Below are positions 43,192 to 55,031 of a DNA stretch of 64,000 nucleotides, one piece after another (positions within the stretch are counted from its first letter, which is position 1; each line of letters opens with the position of its first letter). Location of the stretch: assembly GCA_039720395.1 (NCBI GenBank), contig CM077824.1, forward strand, positions 22,654,013 to 22,718,012. Reading direction: 5' to 3'. This DNA is from Liquidambar formosana. Taxonomy: Eukaryota; Streptophyta; Magnoliopsida; Saxifragales; Altingiaceae. Made by a program: the position numbers and the translations under genes. The notes beneath the pieces were generated by a model that was not told the DNA's origin, ran no database searches, and saw nothing but the letters and a program-made list of their open reading frames with translations.

Positions 43192-43759
43192 AATCTTGTC
43201 CTTAATATGCCTTTGTTCACAGAAGAACCCTTAAAAGACTGTTGTCCAACTAGGCGAATGTCAAGTTTAGGTCTAACCTCTTGTTTATATGTCCATGGTA
43301 TATCGTTGTGTTGTTCACTTAGGAAAGTTAGGGGTCGTACACCTTTAGTATGTCAACTTACCTTTGTCTTTACGATATCATGTGTAACTAGGGGTATGCT
43401 GTGTTAGACCTAGCTACAATTTATTGATGGTACTCGTGAGCTACAATGTATTGATAGTATCCCAAGTCACCCTATCCTTCATTCTGTTGAATTCAGTCAA
43501 AATAAAGTATCCAACCAGGGGTATGGTACTTAGAGTCAACTCCTTCAGATTTATAGTAGTCATGGGCCTTAATTTAAAATAAAAATTTTGGATTGAGCCT
43601 AAAAGAAAATATGTTCTTATCATAGGTTTGTCTTGGATTCGAGATTACACAACGAGATTAGTCAGAGTAGATCATATTCCAGTCATAGTAATCATGTCCG
43701 GAATAAACCCAGTGACTCGAGCATAAACTTCTATCGAAGAGATTCCACCTCTTGAGGAT
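43192..43759. other. No gene recognised
   Basis: This lies between the Mutator-like element and the next LTR. Short frames only. It may be internal sequence of the old gypsy element whose LTR-like pieces lie on both sides, but I could not confirm this. Confidence 0.4.
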
Positions 43760-45660
43760 TGTAGACACCCCATTTTCATTTCCTAACATTTGACCTTTCT
43801 ACCTTAGGAGCATTATCACATGTAGAGAATTGCATCATTTTGGCACCAAATCTTTTTAGTTAGGCTCTATACATCCCAAAGAATTCATGGTCTCTTCTGG
43901 GGTTCAATTTGGTTAAGTCTTGATAGGTAATAAGAACTTTTGCGACTTGGAGGGCATTTATGTCATTTCACTTGCATAATTCTTATTTAATATCCAATTC
44001 TCACCAAATTCATCCCAGAACGATCCTAATGACCTTAGGATGTCATTTGTAGGTTTGGTTTAAAATTTGGTTAAGTTTAGAGATGATTTGCTTAAGGATG
44101 GCCCAAAGTAGGCTCGGTTTAACTCCATTCATCGGTCCTTCTTATAATTGTTTCTTAATTTGATCCAATTGATTTAAATTAATGCTTTATTAATACCAAT
44201 TGAGTCTTAATTAAGGTGTATTAATGATTGGAATTATTTTTGGAAGAGTTTGATTGCAACTAGGATTCCATTAGGGTTCAAAGCCTAATGTTGCCCCGAT
44301 GAGCCTTAATTGATCTCTATGAGCCATATGGGTTTAACCCTTGATTAATTGACCAGGTGTGGCTCAATTAGGAATGTTTTAATCAGATTTTAAGTGGAGA
44401 ATTGAGCCATAGTCGTTTTAAATCCAAAATCAAAGAATTTGGACTTAAAATGGACCAAATACATAGCTTTAAGAGATAAGAATACACAAAAGAAGGCATA
44501 AAAGGCTACTCGTGGCTGTTGAAGGGTGCTCATTGGCACTCTTCCCCCCCCCCCCCCCCCTCCAATTTTTTTTTGCTTATTTCTTTGATTTTAATATTAT
44601 CTCTTCATTTAACTTGAATTTTTTTCAAATTGTTGAAGAGTTTGAGATATGTATCACTTCTTGAGGTTGATTTTGGGCCTTTGGATCATTCATAACCAAA
44701 ATAAATCCTAGCCATCCATTCCACCCACCTACAGCTATAAATAAGGGTCCTTCCCTTCTTCATTCTTCACCAAGTCTCAGTAGAGTATCCTTGAGCAATT
44801 GAAGAGCTTGAGCTCAACAGTGAGGAGTGAAACTTCCTCGTTAATACCCATTGACTCGTGACTCATTTGAAAAAGAGCTTGGGATGAATAGTAAGAGGGG
44901 AAACTTCCTTATTAGTAACCTCTCATAAGCAACCCATTCTAGAAAGCTTAGAGGCACCAGAGCTCTACCCAACTCCCGACTTTTGATTCAAGGCTCTCAC
45001 AGAACCCTATCTCAATTCTGTCAGGTATAACTCTTAACCATTGTTCTTCATATTCAAATTAAATGCCATGATGTAAATGCTGATGTGATATTACATGCTC
45101 TCCGAAGTTCTGTCAATTGTAGGATATTATTAGTTTTTTTTATCCTAAATCGAACTATTTTACTGAACTGAAGTTGTTTTTATCAAAGAAAGTTATTTTC
45201 AATATAAGAATTTGATTATGGATTGGATACTAATAGTGTCCCATGAAGGGTGAAACTCTTCCCTTTAACTTATTTGTTTGAACTACGTGGACTTTGATCT
45301 TCTTTAGAAGTATGTAGGCCGCTCATTTGAGCCTAAGTCCAACTTTGATTAGATTTTCTTTTTAATTTTCTTAATTTCTAGTTATAATGCATGGTTGAAA
45401 TTAAATAATCCCAATTAATTAATGAAACTGATTTATCGGGTAAAATGGGTGCCTACGGGCTACGGGACGTGGCTTGAAACCTTCCCATTTCATAACCTAG
45501 CTTTTGAACCCTTTGCTTTTGGTTCAAGACCTGCCCATTTTCCAAATTTGGAGTCAAAATTGTTTTTATAAAACAATGCTTTTAGTGGTTTCCTTGTATC
45601 CTAAAAATGAGTTGGCAACTCTTTTAAACTCTACAAGAGTGGATGGAACTCAATTCCCCG
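43760..45660 (+). mobile_element. Probable gypsy LTR (solo or 5'), degenerate
   Basis: It starts tgtagacacc and is ~75-80% similar to 31350-31730 over its first ~380 bp. It contains a TATA-like ctataaataagg at about 44731-44742, consistent with an LTR promoter on the plus strand, and a run of 18 C near 44545-44562. The right boundary is uncertain, and no primer site or coding region could be tied to it. Confidence 0.45.
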
Positions 45661-45919
45661 CATCCACACTTTTTTTCCTCACTTCCCCAAACCCACGACC
45701 CACACTCTCTCCATTCTCCTATATCTTAAACCCTAACCCTCCACTCAATTAACACACGAATCACATAGCAACAACACTGTTGAGCCCCTATTACACGACC
45801 CTGTCGTACATTCGACGGTGTTCACTATTGCAATCAAAATAGGAGAGGACGACGACGCTATCGTATAGCTAGTCAACCGTGTTCATTGTTGTACTTCATC
45901 TAGTGGGTGTGACACACAT

Positions 45920-46640
45920 TGCATGATTTAGGGCAACAGCAGCAACTCCTTCAAGTTCTCCAACAGTGGGCTTTTTCTAGTATAGATATCACATGGGATG
46001 CTCCAATGATCAGAGTAGTAGTCCAATGGATTGAAGCTTTTGGAGTAACTGGAACATTGGTCTAAAGGTTATTACCATCATCATTTCCTTAGCTATGGGT
46101 TTCCCATCTCTCACCTCCACAATAAATACACTTCCTAGTTCCATGGCCTCTACCTCTACCTCGGCCTCGGCCTCACTCATCGTCTCTATGACTACAACCA
46201 CCATAACATCTACGAAAGTTTCCACCATCCTTGCAATGGTGGTTAAAGCTGATTTCTCTAGAGAATTTACAACAACTGACATGTTTAAATTAGATAAAGA
46301 AGGCTATCATAGCTAAATAAAAATCTCACACTAAGATAGGGAGACTCTATATTACCATGATTTGACATTTAAACAAATCAAAAGAGGATGGTAGACCCGA
46401 ATGGAACTAAGCAAGATGTCTACATTCACGTCCCTTTAAATGGCCTTAATGTCTACAGATATAAGTGGATAAAGATTGAGATTTTTGCAAATCATCTTGA
46501 ACTTTGCATAATAATCCTCCATAGTGTAATCTTGCAAGCCAAGTGAAAAATAATCCTGATGGAGCTAATAAATTCGAGAAAGATATTTAGTACCATAATA
46601 CATGAAAGTGTGCTCAAAATAATGTAAACATGGGGATGGA
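45920..46640 (-). mobile_element. Decayed copia gag remnant
   Basis: On the minus strand an Arg-Gly-rich stretch (from the alternating ggc/gag repeats near 46140-46180) is followed by a broken zinc-knuckle-like CIYCGG segment, as in copia gag. Upstream (46330-46600) the minus strand resembles the gag body. Stops and shifts are frequent. Low to moderate confidence. Confidence 0.45.
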
Positions 46641-47933
46641 TGCACACAATCAATCATAATTGATTATTTATACAAACTGTGGAATATAAATGGAAGGTTA
46701 AGAGGAGCTCATCCACACCAGTGTGGAGCTAAATATTTTCCTTTTCAATTGATGAGGTCCGCTAACCATTGTATCCACCCCTGAAACTATCAAGTTGCTT
46801 GGACCAAAATAAAAATAGAACGAATTTATGACAAAAGTGAAAAGAGGGGGTAAAGTGAAATTTTCCCTTACTAAGAGGCTTCTTTGACACCATGATTCCT
46901 TTGCAAAATTTGCACCTGTCTTTCCATAGTTAACAGAACCAGATTGCAGTGAATTGGCCACCTGTCCAGTTCGGTTTGCTATATGGATTGTTTAAGCAAC
47001 CAACCTGCCTAAACCTGCTACATGTAAACTATTCAAATCGACTAATTTTTTCTTAAACTAGCACATACCAATAGGAACGGTTGGCTGGACTTGCCAATTA
47101 TGTAGCCTGTTGTGTATAAAAAGTTCAAATTTTGTAGTCATTGAAAATTGAACGATGGACAAAGGCAGAACTTAGAGACTCCTCCTAGCCTTACTACTAG
47201 ACCACTTACCTACATGCTTACTCTCTACAATATATATTATTTTATATATTTTAACTGTTAAAACCTTTAATAAACCTCAAATGTATCTTAAATGATGCAA
47301 GATTTTCCTAACTTCAATGTGGCAAAAAATTTAGTTATGATCGATGATCCTACAAATAATTGTCACGTTAAGGTTTAATAATCTTCCTTTGTTACTAGAC
47401 GTCAATGTCTGTCAATATAATTAATTATGAATTTAGATTCAGTGGAAGCTAGAAATGAATTCTCCAACATAACCATGCAAAGTTCCCTTTCTGTTACAAC
47501 CTCGAATTTTCAAATAGTGATTAAGCATAATAAAATACGTTTAAGATAGTAGAACAATTGATTTAAAATGTGATTGATGGTTAGAAAATCCCACGATCTA
47601 CAAAAATTTCAGAATGACCCTCTAGCAAATGGGAGGAACCGATATAGAAATTGTAACCCATGAAAAATAATTAATAAAAAACATAAAACCATCCATCCTA
47701 TAATAAAACATTGATTGACTTAAGTGATATGTCGAGCAAATATTGTAACCCAACTGAACCTCTGTTGAAATAAATTTCCCCAAAATGAGGCGATCGTGCA
47801 AAATTTGGGACGACTAACCAATAAATTTGAGGCAAAATGCATTGAACCCCAAGACCACAAGAGAATGTTAGAACAAATTGAACCCTACGACTCCTAATTA
47901 AATGACCCTCCACTATTAATTTTGTTGGCCCAA
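46641..47933. other. AT-rich stretch, no gene recognised
   Basis: It contains a short palindrome (gagctcatccacaccagtgtggagc, about 46704-46728). Otherwise I see nothing to support. The last five bases (aattt) are the target copy of the next element. Confidence 0.5.
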
Positions 47934-49231
47934 GTAAGCAATCCTAGAAGGGGTGAATAGGGTTATATGCTAACAATGGACTTTTATGCAATCTCAACCT
48001 AATTTAACAAGCAATTAATCACAGCAATATATAATAAATGCAATATAAAAAATTTAAGGGATAGAGAGATTGTAAACAACAATTCAACGAGGGTCAGCCT
48101 TTCGCTTACGTCCTCGCCCCAAGAGCTCCTCTTGGGGATTCAAATTCACTATCACTCTTCTTCAAGGTGGAGCAGCAAACCTTTACAAGCTAAGTGCTCT
48201 AACTCAACACTTGCTCAACAACACTCTCCAAGTGTTAAAATTAGGGTTATCCCCAATCCTTGATTATAAGATTGTAGAAGTTGATATTTGCGCACAAAAA
48301 GACTCTCTTTAAGAGTTGATTACACAACACTAAATGCTCAGCTCACTTCAAATGATAGCTCAATAAATGCTCTTAAGAAATTTAGGGCTAGAAGATGGAA
48401 AACAATGAATGGCTTTCATTGCTCTTGTATAGGTACACATAAATGAGTTTGAATGCTTGCATATATACCCATTTGACCTAATATGGCCGTTGGAATCATT
48501 TAATGTCGGGAAAGAGTTGTTTGGAAGCATTTAATCCTCAAAAAGTGGTTTAAAGAACTAGCTGTTATGTTCATTTTCTACATGTTATAGTCGACTATAA
48601 CACTATAGTAGTCAACTATGTGTTATAGCCGACTAAAACAAACAGAATGTATAAGTGGTGATATAACAAATGTTATAGTCAACTATAACTACTTATTTAT
48701 AGTCAACTAAACAAACAAAAAGTAAGTTCTAGTCTCAACAACAGTTGTAGTCGACTATAATGAATAGTAGTCGACTATAACAGGTAGATTATGCCAGTTT
48801 AGTCCATTTTCATGAAAAATAATCTTTTGAGTGTATAGGGTCAACTTAGGCCATTTCAAAATGATGTTACCAAGATGATTAATGGTCTTAAGTTCCAGTC
48901 TTTAGAGCAAATGAAAAATGGGAACCTAACACTCAAAAATAAAACCTAGAAGTCTTTAAAGAGTCCAGGTAGGTTAATTACATTGTCTTGTTGCTTCATG
49001 TGAAATGGTTATTGAGTTGTTAAAGCTTGTGATTGCATGATCTTCCTTTATAGCCTTTGTTTGTCATGAATGGCTTTGAATTGCTTAAACCTTATGCCTT
49101 TTGCTTTTGAATCAAATTGGAGTACCTGGCTTTAATCATTGATTAACAACTAAACCATTAGTGCCAATATCAATTCTTTGTTATCATCAAAATCTCGAAA
49201 GTGCCCTTAGTTAAAAACCTTTGCGCTAACA
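47934..49231 (+). mobile_element. Solo-LTR-like element, copy 1 (1298 bp) with TAGTCGACTA-type palindromes
   Basis: It begins TGTTGGCCCAAGTAA and ends CTTTGCGCTAACA, with exact aattt flanks (47929-47933, 49232-49236). TG...CA ends and a 5-bp duplication mark an LTR-retrotransposon product without an internal region. Between 48584 and 48782 it carries about seven variants of ttatagtcgactataa. It shares its scaffold with 49531-50417 (reverse) and 59738-60881, including the block near 48100 (cttacgtcctcgcc) and the end ttgttatcatcaaaatc. Confidence 0.85.
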
Positions 49232-49530
49232 AATTTTAGGCATTCCAAGCCGATTATATAAAACCATATATTCACCTTATGGGTTTCAACACCAAAACCT
49301 AACATTTTCCAAATTTATTATTTATTTCAACCAAGAAATAATAATATTAACATTTTCTGTATACAAAAATAAAAAAAATAAAAAAATAATACAATATTGT
49401 ACCCAAACTTAAGTCATGTAAAGATTATTCCCAAATGAATAAAACATACTTACGAAGTTCAATTAAACCTGTAAATAAAATTTACTTTGTTTTCCTCCCA
49501 TGAAAATAGAGAAAATTAATTAATATAGCA

Positions 49531-50417
49531 TGTTAGCCCAAAGGTTTGCAACCAAGGGCAAATAAGAGACTTTGATGATAACAAAGGTTTGATATTGGAA
49601 CTAATGGTTTAGTTTTCCATACTATGATCAAAGCCAAGTACTTCAATCCATTTTAAAAGCAAAGGCAAAAAGATCAAGTTATTTTAGGCTATTGATTAAA
49701 AACTAAAGCTCACAAAGGCTATATAACAAACCCATGCATGCACTGGCTTCAAAGAACTCAATGTCAATACCACATGAAGTTAGATGACAATGGAATCAAC
49801 CTACATGGACTCATTAAGGACTTCTTGTTTCATTTTGAGTGTTAAGTTTTCACTGTACATGATTGCTCATCATTTTCTATTAACCTAGTTGGACCTTTGA
49901 ACTAATTGGTCTTATTACTCGCAAAAGGCCTAAGTTAAAGCAATGGGACCTGCTTGAAATTTTTCATGGAAAAATAGCTTCACATTGCATTTTGCCCAAT
50001 TCAACAACCCAATTGCAAAATCAGTTGACTCAATTGAACAAAGAACAAGCGAATCTTTGTCTACTGATTTTGTCGAAATCACTTGATTGAATCGCAATTC
50101 AATTGACTGAATTAGTAAACGTGATAATTTAGTTGACTGAATCGAGAATCAATCAAGAATTCAGTCGACTGAATCTGCGATCTTGACACATAATGGCTTG
50201 TTTTTTAAAAGACTTTTGGGGTGAGAACGTGGGGTAAAGATTAAACCTTGTTAAATTGTTGTTTGCAATTTATGTTTCTCTTAACTCTTTACTTTATACT
50301 TGCTTGTATACTATTTCAATTTATACTTTTATATATTAATATATTTTGTGATTGCATAAATGTCCATTGTTTGCATTCAACTCCATTCATCCCCCAGGGT
50401 TGTTACTTGGGCCAACA
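49531..50417 (-). mobile_element. Solo-LTR-like element, copy 2 (887 bp, minus) with ATTCAGTCGACTGAAT-type palindromes
   Basis: Same family as 47934-49231, opposite orientation. The plus strand starts TGTTAGCCC and ends GGGCCAACA. Flanks are tagca (49526-49530) and tagcc (50418-50422), a 5-bp duplication with one mismatch. Between about 50020 and 50180 it has several forms of ttcagtcgactgaat (also with caattgactgaatt and agttgactgaat). It is shorter than copy 1, lacking parts of the middle. Confidence 0.75.
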
Positions 50418-52167
50418 TAGCCCATAATTTCTGACACATCACCACAAATTTCCATTTAAAAAAGATTTTCTAGCCTTTAGGACAATCATAATATGAATAA
50501 ATAATGGAAAATAATTGCACGCATGGTAGAAAAGTAAAAACCCTAACATTTTTTTAATGTATAATTTTAAACCCATAAACAAAACTTTAAGAATCTATGT
50601 TATGTAACCCATAAATCAATCAAAATCCCCATACATATTATAATACCTATGTATATCAACATATCAATGACATAATGAAATACAAGAAAATACAAGCCTT
50701 AACTCCCAAAATGAAATACAAACCTCCAAGGTGAGAATCAAGCTTCAATGGGTCAAGATGGAGTGATGGAAGAGGAGAACACCCAAAGATACTACTAAAG
50801 CTCTCAAGAATGCAAAACGCCAAGGTGGCATGCAGGAACATGAGCTTAAACCCCAGCCCCCACACCTCACACACACACACACTCTCTATCTATCTCTCTT
50901 TCATTCTTAGAAACAAAACGAGGTGAAAATGTTGGGCTATGGATGTTAAGACAGGGCGAGGGCATATGCTTCATTTACAATGTTTTTTTAAATAAATAAA
51001 TAAAAAAAAAAAAAAAAAAACACTGTCGAACCCTACAATCCTAATCGGTTGGGCTCAGGCAAAATGCTCTGAATGTATATTAGATACTCCCCCTTCCCAA
51101 TCAATTGGGTTCCGAGAAACTAAAAACAAAGGGTAAAAATGTATCCCTACACCAAATGGCTATCATACCATAAGAGATCATACGAAAATGCATTCAAACA
51201 TCACATAATCATGCTTAAATGTGTTAAAATATATAGTTTAGAAGCAACTTCCATGCATGAATCAACCAACATATCACATCAATGTCAATGCTAAGGATGT
51301 GTTATGTAACTAAACATAGGATTTAATGATCCAATCCCCACTTTCTCTATCATGTACCATCATTACAAGCATGGACTAAAATATCTATGATATCTTCGAT
51401 ATATTTGTGTATTCAAACCCCTCGATACGATGTGTAATTGACATAATTTTTTCACAAAATATCATTACAATATTTTCGATATTTTTTATATAATTGATGA
51501 AATCTCGATATATTTATAATATTTTCTTTTTTTTCACATAGTATTGCCAATGTATCAATGATATATCGAGATATTCACTTTTTTGTTATTGTGACAAAAT
51601 TATCACATCTTACTCTTTTAGTATTGATTTATATATATTTTGTAATTTTACTAATGGCATAAATTAGTGTTATGAAGTAACATCCTTCATTTACTCTTTT
51701 ATAATATTCATTCTTTCGCTCAGGCACATTTTTCATATCTTACACAATACATACTTGCCTCATACACATTCAAATTACAATATTTTGATTCTAAATTGTT
51801 TATTAGAGTATAAATCATTGTTTCCCATAATTTCAATGAAAATATATGTTTTTAACTAATAATATATGTCATATCTCTAGATCGATATTAAATTTTTTAT
51901 ACATCCAATAATATATCCAATATATCCGTATTTTAAGACTCTCGATATATCTATCAATATCAATATTTAAATCCTTGATTACAAGTTTGGAAAGAGCGTA
52001 TAAGAGTTGATTGGGAGATAGAAGCAAAATGGTGACCAACAAAATTTGTGAAATGTGATATCGGAAATCAGTTTGATCGGTAGTGAAAGATACTAATGTT
52101 CTGTTTCCCATTCACCAATCATTTTTTTTCTTAAAGTGACCATTTCCATTTTTTCTGGGTGATTTAG
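50418..52167. other. AT-rich end of intron 2, no gene recognised
   Basis: It holds a CA/CT microsatellite (about 50868-50900), an A-run (51003-51020) and many cgatatat-type words between 51380 and 51960 that pair with each other. No protein signal. Confidence 0.5.
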
Positions 52168-53372
52168 GTACTGGCACAAGTTTTGGAGTATTGCTTTTAC
52201 TTCTTGGTTTGTGGTGGTTGTACAAGATAGTAAAAAGAAGAAAGAACCTTAGGCTCAAAGAAAAGTTCTTTAAACGGAATGGTGGTTTATTATTACAACA
52301 ACAATTGTCATCAGGTGAATGTAATGTTGACAAAACTAAACTCTTCACTTCAAAGGAGCTCGAAAAAGCCACTGATCACTATAATGAGAATCGAATCCTT
52401 GGTCAAGGAGGCCAAGGTACTGTTTACAAGGGAATGTTGATTGATGGAAGGATCGTAGCAATCAAAAAGTCCAAAATGGTGGATGACGGCAAACTCGAAC
52501 AATTCATCAATGAGGTAGTCATTCTATCACAAATCATCCATAGAAACGTGGTTAAGCTTCTTGGATGTTGTTTAGAGACAGAAGTTCCTCTACTTGTTTA
52601 CGAGTACATCCCTAATGGAACCCTTTCCCAATATATTCATGACCATAATGAGGAGTTCCCAGTTTCATGGGAAATGCACTTACGGATTGCCGTAGAGGTT
52701 GCATCAGCTCTTTATTACTTACATTCAGCAGCTTCCATACCCATTTATCATCGAGACATTAAGTCTTCAAACATACTTTTGGATGATAAATATCGAGCAA
52801 AAGTGTCAGACTTCGGGACTTCAAGAACAATTGCTGTCGATCAAACTCACCTGACTACACTAGTACATGGCACATTTGGATATTTGGACCCAGAATATTT
52901 CCAATCAAGCCAATTTACAGAAAAGAGTGATGTTTATAGTTATGGGGTCGTTCTTGTTGAGCTCTTAACTGGACAAAAACCGATCTCATCAACTAGATGT
53001 GAAGAAGGGAGAAATTTGGCCACATATTTTTTAGTTTCAATGAAGGAGAATCGTTTGTTTGATATTATTGAAGCTCGAATCGTGAGAGACAGTGACAAAG
53101 AACAAATCATGGCGGTTGCCAATCTCGCAAAAAGATGCTTGAACTTAAATGGGAAAAAAAGGCCTACAATGAAGGAAGTTGCAATGGAGTTGGAGGGGAT
53201 TAAAAATTCAAATGGAGGGTTCATAATGCAACGAAATTATGAACAAGCTGAATACGCTGTAACTGAATTAAGTGGGCCCTGGGATGCTGCTTCAACTTCA
53301 ACCATGCCACCTTTGGATGGTAGTACAGCCTCATCATTGGACATCCAACCTCTACTCGTGCGCACAGTATGA
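52168..53372 (+). CDS. Exon 3: membrane segment and Ser/Thr kinase of the wall-associated-kinase-like gene
   Basis: It opens with [18 protein letters not shown], the transmembrane segment, then a basic juxtamembrane stretch. The kinase has the Gly-loop ([12 protein letters not shown]), the ATP-binding Lys (VAIKKSK), [11 protein letters not shown] (52809-52820 region) and DPEYF, with a full C-lobe. It ends after a Ser/Thr-rich tail at the TGA ending 53372. All key residues are present, so the kinase itself is not degraded. Because exon 1 is broken, any protein would have to start at an internal Met, such as the one at 52191, or from a transcript beginning in the intron. It acts at the plasma membrane with the kinase facing the cytoplasm. 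Confidence 0.9.
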
Positions 53373-53410
53373 TGAATGAGAAGATTCATCTATCTATCCA
53401 TCCATCCATC

Positions 53411-53503
53411 TATATATATATATATATATATATCTATATATATATATATATATATATCTATATATATATATATATATATATCTATATATATATATATATA
53501 TAT
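53411..53503. repeat. (TA)n microsatellite in three blocks
   Basis: TA runs are separated by single C-containing interruptions (tatc) every ~20-24 bp, directly after the receptor-kinase stop and a short (atc)n run. They lie in the presumed 3' untranslated region. Confidence 0.9.
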
Positions 53504-55031
53504 CATTCCATGTCGTAGAAGCTTGAGAATACTCTAAGTTGTACCCTTAAAATGTTTATGGGAATCATCTCATGGGAGAAATCTATCTTAGAACATGCTT
53601 TAAGCTAGTGTGAACAATAAGAAATCTTCATGTTGTCTTTAAAATGCATCTTGCTTGGAAATACTGCCAGTTTACAGTACATTTTATTTTGATAGTAACA
53701 TGTTGGAGATCTTGTTTGCATTGCATATTAATGTGCCTGATCGGCTAAAGCCATCCATGTCATGAAGGCTAATTTTGTCATTGATGCAGTCCACACCACC
53801 AAGCAAGCTAGGTTTTTAGTTTAATATAAGAGTAAGCCTATTTTTCATACTAGTGAAGCCGTGAAGGTCTACGATTGTTCCCTTTAAACTCTGTACCGTG
53901 GATCATAAAGCCAACATCTAGAACCTTTCCTCAATTGTATCTCCATTTCATTTTGCATTGATCTAGGGGGCATGAAATTTTTGCTGTAATGGTTTTGCTC
54001 ATGAAAAGAGGTGCTTTTAGATGGTGGAATGTTTATTTAGAAACTACTCTATTCTAATCAATGAAGGTCGATCTGAACGATTTCTTTAAACTTAAAGTGG
54101 TCTTAGCCAAAAGGATCTTTGGCTAAGATCTTTGGTTATAGAAAGGGGAACAAGAGGTTCTTTGGAACCAAATATATAAAATCTTCGGGTCACAAGATGA
54201 TCAAAATTCATTACATTTGTCCACAATTAGTGGATGTCGGAATTATATTGATTGGATTAAAAGTGAAAAGAGTGGGAATCTTATAAGCAAACCACTGGCT
54301 ATGAATTACCTCCCAACACCCTAATGAGTTTGTAGCAATTGATCAGCTTCTAACCAGCTTTTTGCTCCTGTCAAGGATTTTTCACCGCCAAAAAAAAAAA
54401 TGAAGATGCAACCTCAGGCAAGTTAATCGACGCAGAAAAATTGGGTGATAAAGCATATGAATATAGGCACACACATAGATATCTTATGTGGATTTAAATA
54501 CAAATGAACCAAGTTTCCTCTTCAATAACCCGCTTTGTCCCTAATGAGGCACCTGCGACAGCACTACAGCAGGACGACCTAGATTGCTATACGAGCTTCG
54601 GTGTTAAGCTTAGGCCCATCCAGCAGGAGGAAAGGTTCAAAAAACCAAAGAAGGGCTTACGAGACTGTTGGCTGAGTTTAGGGCCGTTAGAGCTTTAAGG
54701 TCCGAATGTATTAAAACCCTATATGTACTTTATAATTTTTTGGGGTGCAAAAACATATATACCCGAAAAGAATAAATAAAAATAAAGATATGGCGGTTAA
54801 GTAAGGACGTGCTGATATATATTATATCAATACCCACATTGGAGGTTATATCTCGTGCTATTAGTGGGTTACGGGAAACATTAACCAATGCACGGGATAT
54901 AACCCCCAATGCATGGTGCTGATATAACTAATATCATCACCCTGTAAACCCTAAGGTGTAAAGGCTAATTCTACACGAGAGAAATTGCAATACCCTCTGA
55001 AATCCTAGTATATGGTGAAGCATCTGACGAA
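53504..55031. other. Intergenic stretch, no gene recognised
   Basis: The only frame above 60 codons (54504-54698) has no recognisable features. A fold-back palindrome at 54809-54941 is listed separately. Confidence 0.5.
54809..54941. repeat. Imperfect palindrome, ~50-bp arms
   Basis: The left arm 54809-54858 (gtgctgatatat...ggttatatctcgtgc) is the near complement of 54890-54941 (gcacgggatataaccccc...tatcatcacc). The loop is about 31 bases. It could be a very short MITE or a small hairpin locus. Confidence 0.7.

Larger units (their letters stand above)
28123..52167 (+). other. Intron 2 of the wall-associated-kinase-like gene (24.0 kb)
   Basis: The donor is GT at 28123 and the acceptor AG at 52166-52167 (gatttag). 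Joining gives Ile-Gly-Thr-Gly-Thr-Ser-Phe-Gly, matching the family at the membrane segment. The intron is filled with nested transposable elements of copia, SINE, LTR, MITE, Mutator-like, gag-only LTR retrotransposon and LTR-like types. Confidence 0.85.
9718..53372 (+). pseudogene. Wall-associated receptor kinase-like gene, ~43.7 kb, disrupted
   Basis: Four coding blocks join in phase into one wall-associated-kinase-like receptor: 9718-9838, 22305-23043, 27928-28122 and 52168-53372. They encode a signal peptide, cysteine-rich galacturonan-binding domain, EGF-like repeats, a membrane segment and a Ser/Thr kinase. The family sits in the plasma membrane, binds cell-wall pectin and signals inward. 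Both introns have GT-AG ends and phase 1. The gene is broken by a 12.46-kb retrotransposon in exon 1, a frameshift at the A-run 22654-22665 and a stop at 22794-22796. Intron 2 is 24 kb of nested transposons. The kinase exon is still intact, so loss of function may be recent, or the exon may be used in another transcript. Confidence 0.85.

Noticed and set aside
46010..46282. Acidic minus-strand ORF with Glu-Ala/Glu-Val repeats
   Set aside because: It is an off-frame reading of the Arg-Gly-rich copia gag remnant.
50656..50880. 74-codon minus-strand ORF with hydrophobic composition
   Set aside because: No recognisable domain, starts in a CA microsatellite; likely chance.
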